Assembly: GCF_024448955.1 (NCBI RefSeq)
Contig: NZ_JAMOIH010000012.1
Span: 100,063 to 164,062 of the forward strand
Reading direction: 5' to 3'
DNA from: Stutzerimonas stutzeri
Lineage (GTDB): Bacteria; Pseudomonadota; Gammaproteobacteria; Pseudomonadales; Pseudomonadaceae
Length of the DNA stretch: 64,000 nt
How positions within the stretch are numbered: position 1 is the stretch's first letter; each line of letters opens with the position of its first letter. Shown one piece after another: positions 1 to 8,382 of this stretch. A program made the translations under genes and the position numbers. The notes beneath the pieces were generated by a model. That model was given only the letters and a program-made list of their open reading frames with translations. It was not told where the DNA came from and searched no databases.

Positions 1-2349
1 CAATTCGACAATCAACTCATGCTGTTTCGCCTCGATTTTGGCCCGTGCGGTCTCGATAGCGGCCTCGATCACGGTCCGCAAAACCAGCGATTCCTTACGC
101 AGCATCAACTTGCCGAGGGTGATGCGGGAGATATCGAACAGATCGTCCAGCAGCAGGGCCATATGTCGTACCTGCCGCTCGATGATTTGCTGGCTGCGCA
201 ACTTCTGGGCTTCGGATGCAGAGGGAGAGCCGAAGAGACCAGCGGCCAGGCGAATGGGTGCCAGCGGATTACGCAGCTCGTGCGCCAAGGTTGCGAGAAA
301 TTCATCCTTGCGCCGATCGGACTCCAGAATCGCCTGTTCCTGGCGCTTGGACTTGGTCACGTCAGCGAACCAGACGGCAAGCCTGTGCTCGAAGGGCGTG
401 GCGATCAGGCGCACCCAGCGCTCGCTGGCAAAGGCAGTGCTGCGCATCTCTATGTCACGCGGCTGTTGCTGCGTCGCCGCCGCCACCAGCGTGTCGATCG
501 CTTGCGGATTGGCATTGGGTCCGAGCACTTCGCTGATGCGCCGCCCCGTCAGTTCAACAACCGTTCCCTGCAAGCTCTCGGCACCGGTCGGGTTGATGAA
601 GTCCAGCCGGAAATCATGTAACTCGCCCGCAGCATTGAGGTGCGGGGAAAGAATGGCGAACGGAACGGTGGACGAATCCAGCGCCACCTGCAGTCGCCGC
701 TCAAACATGCCGGCCTTGCTCTGCGCCCGTGCCCGGTCGATGAATACCGCAGCAAGGCCAGCCGCAAGATCGGCCAGGCGAATCTCACGCTCGGTCGGGG
801 GCCGCGTCTCTTTGAGTTGCACGGTCAAAGTGCCCAGGACGCTGCCGTCGCTATGCAGGATCGGCGTGCTGTGAGCGGAGCGGAACCCTTCGATACGGGA
901 CACGACGCGAAACTCAGTGAAGCGCGGATCGGTTTCGGTGTCCGTCACCACCACCCGACAGCCTTCCTGTACCGCTGCGCCGCAAACGCCGAGTCCGGGC
1001 GCTACGTTGTCCAGTAGCTCAAGTGACGCTGTCGAAAACCCCTTCGACGCATGGATGCGCAAGGGTGACCCGCCGTCGCTAAGCGCCAGCAGACCGTGGG
1101 TCGCACTGTGCAGCTCGCACAACACATCGATGATCGCCTGCAGTTGAGCATCCAGCGTCGGCAATTGCTGCAGGCGATTGCCGAGCGTGTGCAGCGAATT
1201 CAGATCACTTATCTGCTCGGTCAGGTCCTGCTGAGCCAGTTCCAGCTGCGACAGCATGCTGTCACGTTCGGCCTCGCTCGCCCTACGCGCCTGCGCAGCG
1301 GCAGCCAGTGCCTGGCCAACCTCGCGCACTTCTTCGATTTCGCTGTTCGGTACCTGTTGTAACGACTGGCCTTGACCGATGGCCTGCGCCGCCCGGCGCA
1401 ACTGACGCATCGGCACGTTGATTCGCCGCGTCGCGAACAACGCTGCGGCGACGGCAAACATCAGGGACAGCAACAGTCCGCCGCCATAGAGCGTGAAAGC
1501 CCGAGCGGCGCCAGCTTCCACCGTTTCGGTTGGCGCACCCGTGGCGACAACCCACCTGGAGGGACGCAGGCGGACGAATGCGGTGTACGCCGAAGCACCT
1601 TCTACCGTCATGGCCATGCCCACTCCTTCGTCGGCGGGATTGTCCACGAGCATGCTCTGGAGCGTCGGAGACGCCAGCTGCCCCACGGTTTCCTGGTGCC
1701 GCTGAGAACGTGCGATGCGCATGCCGCTGGCGTCCAGCACTGTGGTGATCCAGCCCGGCGGCAATCGGCGGTCGCTGATGACCTCGACGATGGATTCAGG
1801 CTTGAGCACCGCTGTCAGGACGTAGCGAGTGTTCCCCTCGATATCGACCGGCACGCGTATGGGAATCCCCCACACCCCGCCGGGGCCCAACCCCATGTTG
1901 CCGACCTGCGGCTCACCAGTGCGCATCAGTTCAGCGAAACTGCGCGGCTCGGCAATCGCCTTGGATGCGGGCGAGTCGTGCCGCGAAATACGCCGGATGA
2001 CCTGGCCGTCCGGCGTGATAACGAGCAGGGCATACCAGCTGGGCACCGAGGGCAATACGCGATGGACCATACCAGCGAAGCTGTCGATATCATCCTCATC
2101 GAGCAGCGTTGATTGCGATAACGCCTGCAGCACGTCCAGTGACCGCCTGAGCTCGACCTCGACTGCCGTGGCGGCCAGGCGTGTGGCTTCCAGACTGCGC
2201 TGCTTCGCCAGCAGCTTCTGGTCATTGACTATCGATACCAGACCCAGCCCAGCGACCAATGCCAGAGGCAGAATTCCGGCAAGCGCGATCGTCAGCAGAC
2301 GGCTGCGCAACGGTACCGAGCGGGTCGGTTTCGCTCTTGCCTGATTCAA
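1..2349 (-). CDS. Membrane sensor histidine kinase (Cache-HAMP-GAF-PAS-HisKA), truncated by window edge
   Basis: An open frame of 783 codons runs to the window edge without a stop, so the C-terminal ATPase domain lies outside. Read on the minus strand it shows a first membrane helix (about residues 18-40), a periplasmic double-Cache-like sensor region (about 45-280), a second helix (about 283-305), HAMP (about 306-360, P-M-R-Q-L near 314), a short coiled coil, a GAF-like domain, a PAS-like domain, and a HisKA H-box ATLAHELRNPL with the phospho-accepting His at 690. The start is a TTG at 2349, chosen because AGGGGAAG sits just upstream; a GTG at 2367 lacks such a site. It probably autophosphorylates in response to a small ligand in the periplasm and may be a hybrid kinase, but the missing end and absent partner regulator prevent naming it. 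Confidence 0.85.
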   Translation of the reverse strand, partial: MNQARAKPTRSVPLRSRLLTIALAGILPLALVAGLGLVSIVNDQKLLAKQRSLEATRLAATAVEVELRRSLDVLQALSQSTLLDEDDIDSFAGMVHRVLPSVPSWYALLVITPDGQVIRRISRHDSPASKAIAEPRSFAELMRTGEPQVGNMGLGPGGVWGIPIRVPVDIEGNTRYVLTAVLKPESIVEVISDRRLPPGWITTVLDASGMRIARSQRHQETVGQLASPTLQSMLVDNPADEGVGMAMTVEGASAYTAFVRLRPSRWVVATGAPTETVEAGAARAFTLYGGGLLLSLMFAVAAALFATRRINVPMRQLRRAAQAIGQGQSLQQVPNSEIEEVREVGQALAAAAQARRASEAERDSMLSQLELAQQDLTEQISDLNSLHTLGNRLQQLPTLDAQLQAIIDVLCELHSATHGLLALSDGGSPLRIHASKGFSTASLELLDNVAPGLGVCGAAVQEGCRVVVTDTETDPRFTEFRVVSRIEGFRSAHSTPILHSDGSVLGTLTVQLKETRPPTEREIRLADLAAGLAAVFIDRARAQSKAGMFERRLQVALDSSTVPFAILSPHLNAAGELHDFRLDFINPTGAESLQGTVVELTGRRISEVLGPNANPQAIDTLVAAATQQQPRDIEMRSTAFASERWVRLIATPFEHRLAVWFADVTKSKRQEQAILESDRRKDEFLATLAHELRNPLAPIRLAAGLFGSPSASEAQKLRSQQIIERQVRHMALLLDDLFDISRITLGKLMLRKESLVLRTVIEAAIETARAKIEAKQHELIVEL

Positions 2350-2546
2350 TAGTTCTTCCCCTGACACCCTGATTAGAATCAAGGCGTAAAAACTCGGCGA
2401 AACGGTGCGTCACCGAGCGGCACGCATTAGTTTAAGCAATCCGTGCAACGAGTATCAGCACTTGGAGGGTCCTTGCTGCGGACCAGTTCATTCACATCTT
2501 CAGGTGGCAAGGCGCTGCCAGATAATTGAATCCTTGGGAGATTTGC

Positions 2547-2804
2547 ATGTTAGAACTTCGGCCTGGATGCGAATGCTGCAACATTGATTTGCCGCCAGAA
2601 TCTGCGCAAGCGTTGATCTGCTCCTTCGAGTGCACCTTCTGTACGGAGTGCGCAGAGTCGAAACTTGGTTTCATCTGCCCTAACTGCGGCGGCGAACTGG
2701 TGGCCCGCCCCCGTCGCCCCGCTGCAAAGCTCGCTAATAACCCGGCATCCACACAACGCGTTTATAAGCCGCAACGGTGCAGCCCGGCCCCTATCGTTCG
2801 GTAA
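2547..2804 (+). CDS. DUF1272 small cysteine-rich protein
   Basis: An 85-residue protein beginning MLELRPGCECC. Cysteines cluster as CECC near the N-terminus, then C-x3-4-C-x2-C pairs (ICSFECTFCTEC) and CPNC near residue 46, a spacing that suggests bound zinc in a ribbon-like fold. This is the pattern of the DUF1272 family, whose function is not known to me. The basic, proline-rich tail after about residue 52 looks disordered. The ATG at 2547 is preceded by TGGGAG at 2535-2540. It is divergent from the sensor kinase and convergent with mucD, apparently monocistronic. Confidence 0.8.
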   Translation: MLELRPGCECCNIDLPPESAQALICSFECTFCTECAESKLGFICPNCGGELVARPRRPAAKLANNPASTQRVYKPQRCSPAPIVR

Positions 2805-2857
2805 GACCCGACGGCCTATCTTCGCCATCGCTCGTCTAACCCAACAGTGATGGGTAC

Positions 2858-2881
2858 AAAAAAAGGCCCGCAAAGCGGGCC
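2858..2881 (-). terminator. Rho-independent terminator of mucD
   Basis: A perfect stem GGCCCGC (2865-2871) / GCGGGCC (2875-2881) with an AAA loop. The A-run at 2858-2864 becomes a U-run on the minus strand, 26 bases after the mucD stop. Confidence 0.9.
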
Positions 2882-2906
2882 GGATTTCGTGTTCAGGGCT
2901 AGGCCG

Positions 2907-4310
2907 TTATTTCGGCAGTTTGAACGTAATAAAGCTGGCCCGTCCGTCACGCAGCACGCGCATCGACACGGAGCGATTCTTCGGTAGCGACTTGACGACC
3001 TGACTGAAGGTTTCTACCGAGTCGATGGCCTGGTTGTTCAGATGCGTGATGACGTCACCCGGACGCAGGCCGATCATCGCCGCAGGGCCTTGGTTGACTT
3101 CACTGAGCACCACACCACCGTTGATTTCGAGCGCCTGACGTTGGGCGTCGGTCAGCTCGGTCACCGAAACACCGAGGCGGTTATCGCTGTGGGTAGTACC
3201 GCCCGCGCCACCAGACGAGGCCAGCAAATCGCCGTCTGCGGGCAAGGCACCGACCTCGATGCTCAAGGTCTCGCGGTCGCCGTCACGCACGATCTCGAAT
3301 TTGGCGGTGGTGCCAGGTTTCATCGCACCGATGAGGTGCGGCAGATCCCCCGACATATCAATGGACTTGCCGTTGACGCTCAGAATCACATCACCCACCC
3401 TCAGGCCGCCCTTGGCTGCCGGCCCACCATCCATAACCTGCGCCACCAGCGCACCGGCTGGACGCTCGAGACCAAACGACTCGGCCAGATCCTTGTTCAC
3501 TTCTTGAATGACCACCCCGAGCCAACCACGGCTGACCTTGCCGTCTTCACGCAGCTGGTTGGCGACATCCATGGCGACGTCGATCGGGATGGCGAACGAC
3601 AACCCCATGAAGCCACCGGAGCGGGTGAATATCTGCGAGTTGATACCCACCACTTCACCGTCGAGGTTGAACAGCGGGCCACCCGAATTGCCTGGGTTGA
3701 TTGCTACGTCCGTCTGGATGAAGGGAACGTAACTCTCATTCGGCAGACTGCGACCAGTCGCGCTGACCACGCCCGCCGTCACGGTGTGATCGAAGCCGAA
3801 CGGAGAACCGATGGCGACGACCCACTCGCCTGCTTTCAATGCTTCGGAGCTGCCGAGCTTGACCGTCGGCAGATCGTCCCCTTCGATTTTCAGCAATGCC
3901 ACATCACTGCGCGGGTCGGCTCCGACCAGCTTGGCTTGCAGTTCGCTGCGATCAGGCAGACGCACCATGATTTCATCGGCATCGGCAACCACGTGGTTGT
4001 TGGTCAGCACATAGCCATCTTCGGAAATGATGAAGCCCGAACCCAGCGACTGAGCCTCTCGGCGCTCGGGTCGTTGCGGGATACCACGCTCGAAGAACTC
4101 GCGGAACATGGGCGGGATGCCCTCCAGATCCGGCATCTGCGCCAGCGCGCCACGCGCGGGTTTGTTCTGCTTGGTACTGATGTTCACGACCGCCGGCGAG
4201 GCATCTTCGACCAGCGGCGTGAAATCTGGCAGATCCGCATAGGCGACCAGCGCCTGCCCGAATAGCGCGACGCCGGCTACGACTGCCAGAAGGTCTTTAC
4301 GAAGAATCAT
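2907..4310 (-). CDS. mucD: MucD/DegP-type periplasmic serine endoprotease
   Basis: A 467-residue HtrA-family protease and chaperone of the periplasm. It begins with a signal peptide (MILRKDLL..., cleavage near AYA, about residue 25). A trypsin-like domain carries the triad His106 (NNHVV), Asp136 (RSDVALLKI) and Ser209 (GNSGGP). Two PDZ domains follow (about 270-360 and 375-465). In Pseudomonas, MucD degrades misfolded envelope proteins and keeps the AlgU sigma factor quiet. The start at 4310 is preceded by GGGAGA; an upstream in-frame extension would overlap the next gene and lacks signal-peptide character. No algU, mucA or mucB is adjacent here, unlike the P. aeruginosa algU-mucABCD operon. 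Confidence 0.93.
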   Translation of the reverse strand: MILRKDLLAVVAGVALFGQALVAYADLPDFTPLVEDASPAVVNISTKQNKPARGALAQMPDLEGIPPMFREFFERGIPQRPERREAQSLGSGFIISEDGYVLTNNHVVADADEIMVRLPDRSELQAKLVGADPRSDVALLKIEGDDLPTVKLGSSEALKAGEWVVAIGSPFGFDHTVTAGVVSATGRSLPNESYVPFIQTDVAINPGNSGGPLFNLDGEVVGINSQIFTRSGGFMGLSFAIPIDVAMDVANQLREDGKVSRGWLGVVIQEVNKDLAESFGLERPAGALVAQVMDGGPAAKGGLRVGDVILSVNGKSIDMSGDLPHLIGAMKPGTTAKFEIVRDGDRETLSIEVGALPADGDLLASSGGAGGTTHSDNRLGVSVTELTDAQRQALEINGGVVLSEVNQGPAAMIGLRPGDVITHLNNQAIDSVETFSQVVKSLPKNRSVSMRVLRDGRASFITFKLPK

Positions 4311-4554
4311 GGTGACAGGTCTCCCACGATGAAAATTGGTTAAACGAACTTGAGTGTGGCCATCCAGACCAAAAAATAGCGGGCCGCCGTGCGCTCGAAT
4401 GCTGCTCAACAGCCCGGCCACGGCAAACCCACCCAAGGGAGCAAGCTGTTCCGTCAGCCTGTGAAGAACTCTACGCCTTGTACAGTCAGCTTCGTGTGAA
4501 GCGGACGTAAAGGAACCGTAAGGTTTCGCCGCAGCAATTTCCGATAGGGATCGC

Positions 4555-5829
4555 TTATCTGATCGCATCCAGGCCGGTCGTTTCAAACCCGGCCTGTTCA
4601 GCCGCTTGGCATACACGCAGATGATCCTCGGGCAAAACGAGCGCGGCTTCTGCCCGTTTGAGCGCCAGCTCGATATGTCGGTCGGCCGCGATTCTGACCG
4701 CTGCATCACCCAGCCGCCCCAGCGATGCCAGCGCCTGCTGTAAACATATGCCCACCTCGACCAGCGCCGCTCCGTCGCGCGCGATGGGTGTAAAGAAGTC
4801 GTCGAGCATGTCCGCCACGCTCAGCCCCGGTGCGAATATCCGGTCAAACTTGGGCTCCTCCGGTGGAGTCGGCCTGGATAGATGCGACAGCACCCGCAGA
4901 CCGCGACCGATTACATCGACTGCGGTCCCCTGATCGTTGATACCGGGCGACAAGGCTCGCGACGCAATCTCGGCCAAGACGGTCATTCCGAAGCGTGGGT
5001 CGCGGTCAAAGGTTCGCTGTGCGCCGATGACGAAGGCCGCGCGCAGTGCGTCGTCACACTCCTCGCCTACACCCACGGACCAGGCGATCGGCTGCGTCGG
5101 CTCGACGAAGATACCCGGCAGCACACAGATATAGACCGAGCTGTTCTCCGACTCGGTCAACGTGCCCAATGCCGGCATGTCGATGTGCTGCACGAAGCCA
5201 ATCTTACCGGCGTACAGCGGACGCGCGCCCGGCAGTGCTTTGGGGTCAACCTCGAGCGGGCAGCCACCCAGATAGGGTTGCTCCATGCGCTGGCACAACG
5301 ACCGGGTTGCGGCGTCCTCCACCCTCGCCGTGGTCTCTGCGACCCTACCCAGCCCCGACAGCTGATCGATCCAGCGCAACAACGCGTAGACCACCAAAAC
5401 CACGACGACGATGGTCGCAGCGAACATTACGACCCGGCCCTTATCACCATAAAGCCCTGTGCTCAGAGCGATGATGCCGACCAGGCTGAAGATGAACGAA
5501 CCGATGAAGGTGGACAGGGTGTTTTGCGTCGTGGGGTCTTCCACCAGCAGCGAGATGGCCCGCGGGGTGACGTTGCTGGTCGCCGAACCGTAGGCGGCCA
5601 CCATAATGCTCAGCGAAAAGGTCGTGACCGCGAGCATGCTCGATGCCAGCACACCAAGGATGTTATCGACCGCATCCGAGCCGATCTTGGTCGGGATATC
5701 GTCGGGGATATAGGGCGCCACCGCCAATGCCACCAGCGCAGCCGCGATGCCCAAGACAGAAAACAGGCTAGCCCTGAACCAGGGCCGCTTGCTGATGCGG
5801 ATGAGAAACCACTTCCAACGCTCGATCAT
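4555..5829 (-). CDS. DUF2254 family integral membrane protein
   Basis: A 424-residue protein with four predicted membrane helices in the first 160 residues (around 18-40, 58-80, 105-128 and 133-152). A long soluble region follows, with conserved-looking stretches such as RALSPGINDQGTA, where the usual DUF2254 family signature falls. The family is widespread in bacteria and has no established function that I know. It lies upstream of mucD on the same strand, but a 244-base gap and the strong ribosome site of mucD suggest separate transcription. Confidence 0.8.
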   Translation of the reverse strand: MIERWKWFLIRISKRPWFRASLFSVLGIAAALVALAVAPYIPDDIPTKIGSDAVDNILGVLASSMLAVTTFSLSIMVAAYGSATSNVTPRAISLLVEDPTTQNTLSTFIGSFIFSLVGIIALSTGLYGDKGRVVMFAATIVVVVLVVYALLRWIDQLSGLGRVAETTARVEDAATRSLCQRMEQPYLGGCPLEVDPKALPGARPLYAGKIGFVQHIDMPALGTLTESENSSVYICVLPGIFVEPTQPIAWSVGVGEECDDALRAAFVIGAQRTFDRDPRFGMTVLAEIASRALSPGINDQGTAVDVIGRGLRVLSHLSRPTPPEEPKFDRIFAPGLSVADMLDDFFTPIARDGAALVEVGICLQQALASLGRLGDAAVRIAADRHIELALKRAEAALVLPEDHLRVCQAAEQAGFETTGLDAIR

Positions 5830-5920
5830 CTGCGACTCGCGCTCAGGTCCGTTTCAGTACAGACAAGAGCGTCATCGCACCGTTGCGAAAAAACGGGGTT
5901 TCTTCGCAGACCGTCTCGTT

Positions 5921-6589
5921 TTAGCCCGCCAGCGCCGCGACTGCCGCCGGCAGTTCGCGCATGTCGTTGATCACGGTCGCCACGCCCAGCTCCCGCAGCG
6001 CCTGATCATGCCCGGCGGGAATATGGCTCGCGCCGGTAAAGCCGATCACCTGCATGCCCGCAGTGCGCGCGGCCAGGACACCGGTCGGGCTGTCCTCGAC
6101 GACCAGACAGTGCCCCGGCGCGACGCCCATGCGCTCGGCGGCCAGCAGATAGACATCCGGCGCGGGCTTCGGCGAAGCCACCATTTCGGCGCAGAAGATA
6201 TTCCCGGCAACCCGCTCGGTCAGTCCGGCGCGGTGCAGCGACGACTCGACATTGTGCAGACGGCTGTTGGACGCCACCGCAAGCGGCAGATCGATGGCAA
6301 GCAGTGCGTCACGTACGCCCGGGATGGCCTGGACTTGCTCGGCTACCGCTTTTTCGCTGTGACGCCGCAGATCGTCATCGAAAGTCTTCGGCAACTTCAA
6401 ATCGAAGCGCTTTTCGATGAGGTCGATGATGCTCGGCACCGTCAGGCCGAACGTCCCATCCAATGCCTCAATCAGCTGGTCCGCCGGCACATGGAGGCTC
6501 AACGCCTCGAACAACACGCGGTGGCTGATGATCTCGCTGTCGACGATCACGCCATCGCAATCGCTGATCAGCAGGTCGATAGTGGCCAT
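5921..6589 (-). CDS. HAD-superfamily hydrolase (phosphoglycolate phosphatase/beta-phosphoglucomutase-like)
   Basis: A 222-residue cytoplasmic haloacid-dehalogenase-type enzyme. Motif I is SDCDGVIVDSE near residue 8 (nucleophile Asp in D-C-D), motif II is the Ser in VASNS, motif III is the Lys in SPKPAPD, and motif IV is VVEDSPTGVLAA. A helical cap inserted after motif I makes it subclass IA, as in sugar-phosphate phosphatases such as YieH/YfbT-type enzymes. The substrate cannot be read from sequence. The start at 6589 is set by AGGAG eight bases upstream; an in-frame extension upstream has no family resemblance. Confidence 0.85.
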   Translation of the reverse strand: MATIDLLISDCDGVIVDSEIISHRVLFEALSLHVPADQLIEALDGTFGLTVPSIIDLIEKRFDLKLPKTFDDDLRRHSEKAVAEQVQAIPGVRDALLAIDLPLAVASNSRLHNVESSLHRAGLTERVAGNIFCAEMVASPKPAPDVYLLAAERMGVAPGHCLVVEDSPTGVLAARTAGMQVIGFTGASHIPAGHDQALRELGVATVINDMRELPAAVAALAG

Positions 6590-6900
6590 CGGATCTCCTG
6601 GTGGTTGACGCGCGGCAATAGCGCCGCGCCAGCTTGGACTGCGCCAAGCATGCCGAGTTTTACGCCGCTTCGATGGCAATTGCGCGTCGCAACCATTGCT
6701 GTTGCGCATGCCAGCAAATCCGCACCGGCGCAGAGCCCAATGACGACCGGCGCCCGGTAGCCGGGCCAAATGTGCTTGCAGCACGCCCTTCGCCGCGCCA
6801 GTCACCACCATCCGAGCACCGTGCGCATTTCGTTCAATACCAGCGCTACGCCCACCCCTAGCCTTCGCACTGACATCTCTGCGTGAATTAGGAGTTACCG
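6590..6900. other. Intergenic region between the HAD hydrolase and lysE-type genes
   Basis: These 311 bases separate divergent genes and so must hold both promoters. The only clear signal is TAGGAG at 6890-6895, the ribosome site of the LysE-type gene. Short open frames on both strands here have no ribosome site and no resemblance to known proteins. No convincing promoter or operator could be picked by eye. Confidence 0.5.
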
Positions 6901-7488
6901 ATGAGTCTGTTGCTGTCCATGGCGGCCTTTGCGCTGGCCTCTTCCATCTCGCCCGGCCCGGTCAATATCGTCGCCCTCAGTGCCGGTGCGCAGTTCGGTC
7001 TGCGTCAGGCCATGCGCCACGTCAGTGGCGCGACCATCGGCTTCACCCTATTGCTGCTGTTGATCGGCCTCGGGCTGAGCGAACTGCTGTTGCGCTGGCC
7101 CTGGTTGACCCAGTCGATCCGGCTGGCCGGCGTCGCGTTTCTGTTGTACATGGCGTTTCGGCTGGCTACCGACGATGGGAGTCTGAACGCTGACAAACCG
7201 GCCGTGCGCCCCAGCATGCTTTATGGCGCAGCGATGCAATGGCTCAACCCCAAGGCCTGGTTGGCCTCGGTGGCTGGAATGGGTTTATTCGCGGCGGCCG
7301 GCGATGCGCCCTCGGTGTGGCGCTTTGCGGCGATCTATTTCGTGATCTGTTACGCCTCGCTGGCCTGCTGGGCCTATGCCGGGACCTTTTTGCAGCACTA
7401 CCTGAACAACGCCGCGCGGGTGCGATTGTTCAACCGCATCATGGCCGCGCTACTGGCGGGCTGCGCAGCTTATCTGCTGTTGTTTTGA
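6901..7488 (+). CDS. LysE/RhtB-family amino acid exporter
   Basis: A 195-residue inner-membrane protein with about six hydrophobic helices. The N-terminal SISPGPVN matches the conserved SPGP signature of the LysE/RhtB superfamily, and QWLNPKAWL is the second family hallmark. Members export amino acids or related metabolites by proton motive force. TAGGAG lies five bases before the ATG. It is convergent with an AraC-type regulator gene three bases away; such pairing is common for LysE exporters, so the regulator may control it. The substrate is unknown. Confidence 0.88.
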   Translation: MSLLLSMAAFALASSISPGPVNIVALSAGAQFGLRQAMRHVSGATIGFTLLLLLIGLGLSELLLRWPWLTQSIRLAGVAFLLYMAFRLATDDGSLNADKPAVRPSMLYGAAMQWLNPKAWLASVAGMGLFAAAGDAPSVWRFAAIYFVICYASLACWAYAGTFLQHYLNNAARVRLFNRIMAALLAGCAAYLLLF

Positions 7489-7491
7489 TCG

Positions 7492-8367
7492 CTACCGAGC
7501 GCGACGCAGACAGCGATAGTGCCCGGGAGTGGCCGCCAGCAACTGTTTGAAAGCACGCTGCAGATGTGCCTGATCGGCAAAACCCGCCGCCAGCGCCGCC
7601 TCGGCGATCGGTATGCCACGTCGCAGTTCGGCACGGGCGAACTGCACGCGGCGATTGGTCAGATACGCATGCGGAGTCATCCCGAAGTGTTTCTTGAATG
7701 AGCGGATCAGGCTCGACGGAGACACCCCGGCCGCATGGCTGATCTCGTCAAGCTTGAGCGGGCGTTGATAATTGTCAGCGATTAGCTCAGCAGCTCGCCG
7801 CAACTTCGAGTCGCTCACCGGCGCGGCCCCGTCCAGCCGCAGCCGCTCATGCAGCGTGCTGAAGAACTCCACCGCGGCGCGGTGCTTGTGTGAAAGTTCG
7901 GCAAGCTCATCGGTCAAGACACCATGTAAATGGCGAAACCCCGTCTGGAGCAGCGGATCGCGCGTCAGGATGGGTGAGAAGCGGCGAAAGCCGGTGCCGC
8001 CCATGCCCAGGTCGTCCTGCAGACCAGCCAACCAACCGGCATCGACGTACAGCATGCGATACGCCCAGGGCTGGTTCTCGATCGGATTGCAGGCATGAAC
8101 ATCGCCCGGGTTCATCAATACCAGCGTTCCTGCATCGAGACGGCACTGGTGATGGCGGTTGATATAGGTGCTACTGCCGCTATCGATCAAACCGATGGAA
8201 AAGGTTTCGTGGCTGTGTCGGGCGTAGCAGACGCGGCGTCCGTCAGCTACGGTGCGTGCTTCGATAAACGGCAGCGCCGCGTCCCGCCAGAACTGGGAAG
8301 CGGGTGCTATGGACGTTCGGTTCGGCAGGCTCATGATCAGGTCTGTTGCAGCTGGTTCGGGAAGCAT
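7492..8367 (-). CDS. AraC-family transcriptional regulator
   Basis: A 291-residue regulator. The N-terminal half is an AraC-type cupin sensor (RHSHETFSIGLID, then LVLMNPGDVHACNP). The C-terminal about 100 residues form the two helix-turn-helix units: LDEISHAAGVSPSSLIRSFKKHFG, which ends in the family's typical FKKxFG, and IAEAALAAGFADQAHLQRAFK. It should bind DNA in response to a small ligand, perhaps an amino acid, given its neighbour. The start could be the ATG at 8367 or at 8334 (MSLPNRT); neither has a strong ribosome site. It lies 15 bases downstream of the apyrase-like gene on the same strand and may be co-transcribed with it. Confidence 0.88.
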   Translation of the reverse strand: MLPEPAATDLIMSLPNRTSIAPASQFWRDAALPFIEARTVADGRRVCYARHSHETFSIGLIDSGSSTYINRHHQCRLDAGTLVLMNPGDVHACNPIENQPWAYRMLYVDAGWLAGLQDDLGMGGTGFRRFSPILTRDPLLQTGFRHLHGVLTDELAELSHKHRAAVEFFSTLHERLRLDGAAPVSDSKLRRAAELIADNYQRPLKLDEISHAAGVSPSSLIRSFKKHFGMTPHAYLTNRRVQFARAELRRGIPIAEAALAAGFADQAHLQRAFKQLLAATPGHYRCLRRAR

Positions 8368-8382
8368 CAGCGTAGCCGGAGT

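Noticed and set aside
38..874. Long open frames on the plus strand opposite the sensor kinase
   Set aside because: They are antisense to a domain-rich kinase frame, have Arg/Ser-rich low-information products and no ribosome sites.
4311..4709. N-terminal extension of mucD to 600 residues
   Set aside because: It would overlap the DUF2254 gene and bury the signal peptide; the ATG at 4310 has a proper ribosome site.
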